NCBI RefSeq assembly: GCF_039414295.1
Contig: NZ_JBCITM010000007.1
Location: forward strand, 124,001-188,000
Source of the DNA: Anoxynatronum sibiricum
GTDB lineage: Bacteria; Bacillota; Clostridia; Peptostreptococcales; Tindalliaceae
Direction: 5' to 3'
Length of the DNA: 64,000 nucleotides
Below, in pieces: positions 59,364-64,000 of the stretch (position 1 is its first letter; every line of letters starts with the position of its first letter). Under the pieces are notes generated by a model that ran no database searches, was not told the origin of the DNA, and saw only the letters and a list, made by a program, of their open reading frames with translations. The position numbers were made by a program, and so were the translations under genes.

Positions 59364-59875
59364 TTAATACTTATAGCGCAGCTTTTCCAGTTCTTCCTGC
59401 AGCCATTCCTCCGACCGCCACTTTCCCCAAACCATGACTCCCGACAAGCTGCAGGTATTTCGGATGTCCTCCAGGGGGTTTTCCGATAACAGAATGAGTT
59501 GAGGGTTCTCGGGGGAATGTACTCCAAGCCTTTAATCTCATGTTCCTCTTTCATTACGTTGACAATGGCCAGGGTGGGTGTATTCCACACATGGTTCTCC
59601 ACCACCATGGCCGCCTCTTCCCCAAAGATTTCCAGTGTGTAGCCGCTCAGATGTTCAATGGAATGCTGCCCATGCTCAAGTACGTGCCCGATGCCCACTT
59701 GCCTGGGTGTATGCCCCACCACTTTCACACCGATTTCCCCACCGTTTTCAAGTCCAACAGTTTGTTGGTGTTCCGTTTCATTTTTGTGAAAAAATGCATG
59801 AATCCGATCGTGATTTTCTCCTTTAGCCAAAACACGATAAAGGCACGGGCTATGATGAAAGGCTTCCAGGAAGTT
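59364..59875 (-). pseudogene. amidohydrolase remnant
   Basis: Only pieces of a metal-dependent amidohydrolase (imidazolonepropionase-like) remain. The upstream frame gives ENHDRIHAFFHKNE, IGVKVVGHTPRQVGIGHVLEHG and HSIEHLSGYTLEIFG; near 59505 the match moves to another frame giving NPQLILLSENPLEDIRNT and GVMVWGKWRSEEWLQ, then a stop at 59364. The N-terminal metal-binding part is missing, a stretch of perhaps 100 or more residues between the two pieces is gone, and there is a frameshift. It abuts the stop of the M3-type peptidase gene. It is almost certainly non-functional. Confidence 0.82.
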
Positions 59876-61753
59876 TTATTTGCCTGTATCTGCGCACATC
59901 TCATACTCACAATGCCCTTGATCTACAGGACAAGATTCCCAATGGATTTCCACACTCATTGCTGATGCTTCCATCTTCTCCTTGGATTCTTCGATCTTCT
60001 CCAAGGTTGTCTGATAAAAGTCGTACATCTTTTGAAACTGAGGTTCAAGGGCCTCTGGTGCAAAAATGTCTGTATAGCCTGATGTAATGAGACTCTCCCG
60101 AAACTTTCCATATCGCGTATGATTGATCAGGTTTTCAAATTGTTCATACCGTTTCTCGATGGGGACTGTCTCATCAAACATGTCAAAGGAAGCAAGGGAA
60201 GAAACACCGTAAGCGGTTGAGTATAGGGGACTTTCAAAATCCTGGGTCATTTCAACCCAATAATAATCCTCTTCCACACCCTGCATCAACAGAAAAAATG
60301 GATAGCTTTCTCTCACTTGGTAGCTGATTTGATTGACCTTTTCAAGAGTGAGATCTTCAGTAGTGTACACATTGAATAAAAACTCGGTTTGTGGCGCCAG
60401 GATATAAAAAAAATCAATTGCGGCGAAGGTGGTTTTTAGTCTGAAGTAGTTGGCATTATCTTCAAACAAATCTTCAAATCTTGAGGCTGCAATATACTGG
60501 TTTGAAGTGGAGTGGGTTTCTACAATCTCTAAGCTTTTCGAACCTTCAGGAAACGCTTCATTGTGTCGCTTTTCACAAACCACCAGGACTTCAGCAAAAT
60601 GACCCAGTTCATGCAGAAACGTATTGTAGTCATTGAACAGATCGCCCGTGTCACGCATGACCATCAGCGGCGTGTTGTACTCAAGAACGACTGTCACAAA
60701 GGCACTATAGCTTCCGCTTTCCACTTCAGGGATTATCAATAACTCTTTTTCCATTAGTACGCGAAAAGCATGCTCCAGAAAAGTTCCTGCCACTGTTTGC
60801 TCTGCCCACTCGAGGTAGTTTCCCTGGGGCATGGGTACTTCCGCTTGAGAAAGTCGTTCATTTTCTACATAAATTGCTTCCAGTAACACTTCCCGAAAGT
60901 CTAAAAGATGTTCTTTCGTATAATCCGCAACTTTCAACAAATCTTCCACCTGAAAATCTTTCGTGCCGTCGTCAAACAAAAGGGCCAAATAGTGTTCATA
61001 TCCCTGCTTCTTGGCGTAGTCATTTCGAATGTTCACCAGATCAACAAAAATGGGGCCCGTCATGGCATTTTTGGACCGAAAGGCTTCTAATAACACCTCG
61101 CCTGCTTCAGGATTCTCGTCTGAAAAATAAAGACCCTCCAACTCGTCAATCGAATAGTTTTCGCCATCAAACTCCCGGGAATAATCTGCGTTGAGCGCCA
61201 TGTTATACTGGTTTAGAAGATCATTCACCTGTTGATTAAACACTCTTCTTTCCAGGTCTTGCTCTTCAGGAGCTTTCACGCCAAATTCTTCCAGCAGAAG
61301 ACTTAACTCGGTGTCCACCAACCAATTGTGGATATCATCCCACATTTCTTCAATTTGCTGCAGCGCTTCCAGAGAGTCCTGCTCTACCGTCTTAGCTGAT
61401 TCATCAGTATGGTCAATATATGAAATAATCCCCGACACCTGATTAACCCTTTCATATTCCCTTTCAACAATTCGCAGATTTTCAAATAATTCCCTGACTA
61501 AATGGTCATCTTTCAGTGTTGCCTTATTTTGACTGGTTAATGCAGTGAAAGCCGCCACAACATCCTCAATCGTATGCAGGTCCTGGGAGTAATCGTAGTT
61601 CATGTCGTTAAAATGGACGGGCTCATAACCCGCTACGGGTTCGTTCTGGACTGCAGGTGCTGCATAGACATAAAGGGGGGCTGTAACCCACGGGGACATT
61701 GCCATCACTAAAGTTAAGACTACTGCCACTATCCATTTTCGAGGTATTTTCAC
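59876..61753 (-). CDS. secreted M3-type zinc metallopeptidase
   Basis: A protein of about 625 residues with a signal peptide (KIPRKWIVAVVLTLVMAM, cleavage probably at YVYA-AP) and a thimet-oligopeptidase/PepF-like helical body. The zinc site is HELGHFAE with a third ligand in LEIVETHST about 28 residues later. I prefer the GTG at 61753, which has AAAGGGAG 7 nt upstream, over a TTG at 61783. The C-terminal tail has three cysteines (WESCPVDQGHCEYEMCADTGK, Cys spaced 7 and 5 apart, given here as part of the last 21 residues) that are unusual for the family. Most M3 peptidases are cytoplasmic, so secretion is noteworthy. Confidence 0.85.
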   Translation of the reverse strand: MKIPRKWIVAVVLTLVMAMSPWVTAPLYVYAAPAVQNEPVAGYEPVHFNDMNYDYSQDLHTIEDVVAAFTALTSQNKATLKDDHLVRELFENLRIVEREYERVNQVSGIISYIDHTDESAKTVEQDSLEALQQIEEMWDDIHNWLVDTELSLLLEEFGVKAPEEQDLERRVFNQQVNDLLNQYNMALNADYSREFDGENYSIDELEGLYFSDENPEAGEVLLEAFRSKNAMTGPIFVDLVNIRNDYAKKQGYEHYLALLFDDGTKDFQVEDLLKVADYTKEHLLDFREVLLEAIYVENERLSQAEVPMPQGNYLEWAEQTVAGTFLEHAFRVLMEKELLIIPEVESGSYSAFVTVVLEYNTPLMVMRDTGDLFNDYNTFLHELGHFAEVLVVCEKRHNEAFPEGSKSLEIVETHSTSNQYIAASRFEDLFEDNANYFRLKTTFAAIDFFYILAPQTEFLFNVYTTEDLTLEKVNQISYQVRESYPFFLLMQGVEEDYYWVEMTQDFESPLYSTAYGVSSLASFDMFDETVPIEKRYEQFENLINHTRYGKFRESLITSGYTDIFAPEALEPQFQKMYDFYQTTLEKIEESKEKMEASAMSVEIHWESCPVDQGHCEYEMCADTGK

Positions 61754-61985
61754 ATCAACACTCCCTTTTGCCATTTTTTTCAATCAGATTGTTCTATTTC
61801 ATTCGCTCTTAACCATATACAATCGAAAAAAGTGACCGATGCCCCGCATTGCTCAAAGTCTCATTTAGCTGGGTCATGGCTGTTAAAGCCATTATATCCT
61901 ATCTTTCATGGAATCTCAAAATATAGTTCCCATAACCAGCAAATGTGGTGTTCTGCTATTTTTTTGGATTTTTTTTGAAATGGCA

Positions 61986-62014
61986 TTGACATTTTCGATA
62001 AAGCGCCTTATGAT
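61986..62014 (+). promoter_or_regulatory. sigma-A promoter of trpB
   Basis: TTGACA (61986-61991), a 17-nt spacer and TATGAT (62009-62014), giving a start near 62021, directly before the T-box leader. Confidence 0.85.
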
Positions 62015-62024
62015 GGTTGAAACA

Positions 62025-62321
62025 TTTAAAACCGATGAACCGGAGAAGTAACCCTGAACACTGAACTTCCCAGAGAGCTGCAGACGGTGAAATTGCAGCA
62101 GGTTAAAGACAGGATGAATGGACCGGTGAGGGCGGGCGCCAACCAGTATCTTCCAGAAGGATGATATTGCAGTAGCGGCCGACGGGATCTCCACCCGTTA
62201 TCCAGGGAGCACGCATGATGGTGCGTGAACCGAGCGGGTCTTTTTTTGGAAGACCAATCCGGGTGGTACCGCAGGAAGCTGATCAGGCCTCTTGTCCCAG
62301 AATAGGGACAAGGGGCTTTTT
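62025..62321 (+). promoter_or_regulatory. tryptophan-specific T-box leader with terminator
   Basis: Stem I shows the AGAGAGCTG and GGTGAAA elements; the specifier region GAATGGACC presents the codon TGG (62119-62121) followed by the conserved purine, which predicts tRNA-Trp. The T-box core GGTGGTACCGC lies at 62262-62272. The terminator GCCTCTTGTCCC-6-GGGACAAGGGGC plus TTTTT is at 62287-62321. Uncharged tRNA-Trp would stabilise the antiterminator and turn on trpB. The non-coding stretch 61754-62444 is accounted for by this leader and its promoter. Confidence 0.93.
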
Positions 62322-62444
62322 GTATGCCCGCCAACGGAAAAACTCTGTCCCGTCCAGTATCTGAGTCGTTCCACCATGATGCGAACCCACTTATAAACCC
62401 ATGAACCGGCCAGCGGAGTGCTGACCACCGAAAGGAGCTTTTCC

Positions 62445-63848
62445 ATGACAATCAAACACGTTCCCTACAAAACCTACCTTACCGAAGACCAGATGCCCAC
62501 TCAGTGGATGAACCTGCGGGCCGCCATGAAAGAACAACATGATCCCTTTCTTCATCCCGGAACTCTGCAGCCTTTGGGACTTGAAGATCTAACCCCCGTT
62601 TTCTGTGAAGAGCTATGCCGCCAGGAGCTGGATACCACCACCCCCATGGTGGATATTCCTCAACCGGTGCAGGCTTTTTATCGGATGTACCGCCCTTCCC
62701 CTCTGGTGCGGGCTTATGAGCTGGAAAAGAAGCTGGGTACCCCGGCCAAAATCTACTTCAAATTTGAGGGCAACAACACCTCCGGCAGTCACAAGCTGAA
62801 TGCTGCTGCCGCCATGGCTTATTATGCCAAAGCCCAGGGGCTGACCTCCCTTACCACAGAAACCGGGGCTGGCCAGTGGGGCACCGCTCTTTCCACCGCC
62901 TGCGCCCATTTTGGATTAAACCTGGATGTGTACATGGTGAAGATTTCCTATGAACAAAAACCTTTCCGTAAAGCAGTCATGGAAACCTTTGGGGCCGGCA
63001 TCACTCCCAGCCCCTCCACCACCACTCAGGTGGGTCAGGCAATTTTGGCCAAAAACCCCGATACCAATGGCAGCCTGGGCTGCGCCATTTCAGAAGCCAT
63101 CGAGGCCTCCATGCGCAGTGACCAGAGCCGTTATGCCCTTGGTTCAGTGCTGAACCAGGTGCTTTTGCACCAGTCTATCATCGGACTGGAAGCCAAGCTG
63201 GCCATGGATCAGCTGGAAGAATACCCAGACGTGGTGGTGGGCTGCGCCGGCGGCGGTTCCAATTTAGGCGGTCTGATCACCCCTTACATGAAAGAGCGCC
63301 TGGAAGGCAAGTCCCACACCCGTTTTGTGGCAGTGGAGCCAGCTTCCTGCCCCTCCCTCACCCGGGGACGTTATGCCTACGATTTCTGCGACACCGGCCG
63401 CATCACGCCCCTTGCCAAAATGTATACCCTGGGCAGCGATTTCATGCCGGCCCCCAATCATGCCGGCGGCCTGCGGTACCATGGTATGTCGCCCGTGCTT
63501 TCAAAACTGTATCACGACGGAGAAATGGAAGCCGTCTCTGTGACACAGACCAAAGCCTTTGAAGCCGCTGTTCTTTTTGCCCGCACCGAGCAGATTCTCC
63601 CGGCTCCCGAATCGGCCCATGCCATTTACGGGGCCATTCAGGAAGCCCTGGCGTGCAAAGCATCCGGCGAAGCCAAAACCATTCTTTTCGGCCTCACCGG
63701 CACTGGCTATTTTGACATGAAGGCTTATCAGCAATATAATGAAGGCGCCATGACTGACTACATTCCCTCGGACGAAGATCTTCAACAAGGCTTCGACGGC
63801 CTTCCTCAGGTGGATGTACCTCTACGGGAAGCCGCTGGCTGCTGTTAG
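62445..63848 (+). CDS. trpB: tryptophan synthase beta chain, TrpB2 type
   Basis: A 467-residue PLP enzyme that joins indole and serine to tryptophan. The cofactor lysine is Lys117 in NTSGSHKLNAA; the phosphate loop is GCAGGGSNLGG and the active-site region TTETGAGQWGTAL is conserved. The long N-terminal segment (RPSPLVRAYELEKKLG preceded by about 80 residues) marks the TrpB2 class, which often works without TrpA as an indole salvage enzyme. AAAGGAG lies 6 nt before the ATG at 62445. No other trp gene lies within 150 bp downstream, so it appears to be a single-gene T-box unit. Confidence 0.95.
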   Translation: MTIKHVPYKTYLTEDQMPTQWMNLRAAMKEQHDPFLHPGTLQPLGLEDLTPVFCEELCRQELDTTTPMVDIPQPVQAFYRMYRPSPLVRAYELEKKLGTPAKIYFKFEGNNTSGSHKLNAAAAMAYYAKAQGLTSLTTETGAGQWGTALSTACAHFGLNLDVYMVKISYEQKPFRKAVMETFGAGITPSPSTTTQVGQAILAKNPDTNGSLGCAISEAIEASMRSDQSRYALGSVLNQVLLHQSIIGLEAKLAMDQLEEYPDVVVGCAGGGSNLGGLITPYMKERLEGKSHTRFVAVEPASCPSLTRGRYAYDFCDTGRITPLAKMYTLGSDFMPAPNHAGGLRYHGMSPVLSKLYHDGEMEAVSVTQTKAFEAAVLFARTEQILPAPESAHAIYGAIQEALACKASGEAKTILFGLTGTGYFDMKAYQQYNEGAMTDYIPSDEDLQQGFDGLPQVDVPLREAAGCC

Positions 63849-63971
63849 CCTTTTTCTGCTTCGGCCTTGTCAGTGGTTGCATTGCGTCGATGAACTTCAC
63901 ACCAGTTCTCTATCCATAATGCTGTCGACCATCCTGTTATCTCCCAGTGGAACTCTTGTTTTTCAATGTGG

Positions 63972-63977
63972 TATAAT
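63972..63977 (+). promoter_or_regulatory. possible extended -10 promoter at the window edge
   Basis: TGGTATAAT fits an extended -10 element without a clear -35. It may serve a gene that starts beyond the end of the window. Confidence 0.35.
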
Positions 63978-64000
63978 GGGAATACTAACCACCGGCAGAG

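Noticed and set aside
1..64000. Genomic island or prophage
   Set aside because: No integrase, transposase, tRNA boundary, phage structural gene or sharp change in composition was seen.

Overview
The window reads as chromosomal DNA of an anaerobic, amino-acid-using low-to-mid-GC member of the Bacillota (class Clostridia). The reasons are AGGAGG-type ribosome binding sites with frequent TTG/GTG starts, a tandem glycine riboswitch, a tryptophan T-box, a split GcvPA/GcvPB glycine decarboxylase, formate-THF ligase plus FolD, oxygen-sensitive double-cubane-type iron-sulfur proteins, a superoxide reductase and an encapsulated ferritin. Ectoine-type catabolism hints at a saline habitat; a haloalkaliphilic Natronincolaceae-like host is only a guess. 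No rRNA, tRNA, IS element, phage or CRISPR array was found. Almost everything from 1 to 48.4 kb is on the minus strand.

Region 1 (0.2-12.2 kb): a DUF418 membrane protein, then a sigma-54 controlled operon for an acetoin/2-oxoacid dehydrogenase complex (E1 alpha, E1 beta, E2, E3). Inside it lie a complete TRAP transporter and a PPC-domain protein. An AcoR-like activator gene sits just upstream, with a near-perfect -24/-12 promoter and TGAGCA palindromes between them. Region 2 (12.4-20.6 kb): a PerR/Fur-box-preceded peroxiredoxin, a second dihydrolipoyl dehydrogenase cotranscribed with an AEC carrier, and gcvT-gcvH-gcvPA-gcvPB behind a tandem glycine riboswitch with terminator.

Region 3 (20.6-31.7 kb): the least explained block. 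Two double-cubane/2-hydroxyacyl-CoA-dehydratase-like proteins and one ATP-dependent activase enclose an ABC importer (DUF3798 lipoprotein, double-ABC ATPase, two permeases). Upstream and in line with it is a second importer of the NitT/TauT type. This looks like uptake plus ATP-driven low-potential reduction of an unknown substrate. Region 4 (31.8-34.7 kb): folD and fhs, one-carbon folate metabolism that connects to the glycine cleavage system.

Region 5 (34.8-48.9 kb): a GNAT enzyme, an EamA transporter, then RidA, an EutB-like dehydratase, an ectoine hydrolase (DoeA), an Asp/Glu-racemase-like protein, a second TRAP transporter, an M20 amidohydrolase and an IclR regulator: a probable ectoine/hydroxyectoine uptake and breakdown cluster. 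A separate upstream unit encodes PanB, an unrecognised conserved protein and a glutamate/leucine-type dehydrogenase.

Region 6 (48.9-64 kb): a heterodimeric ABC exporter (plus strand), a GNAT-like protein, a membrane metallophosphoesterase, a ComFB protein, the EncFtn-encapsulin iron store with a divergent superoxide reductase, a MarR-MATE efflux unit with a 53-bp palindromic operator, a decayed amidohydrolase, a secreted M3-type peptidase, and a TrpB2 gene behind a tryptophan-specific T-box.
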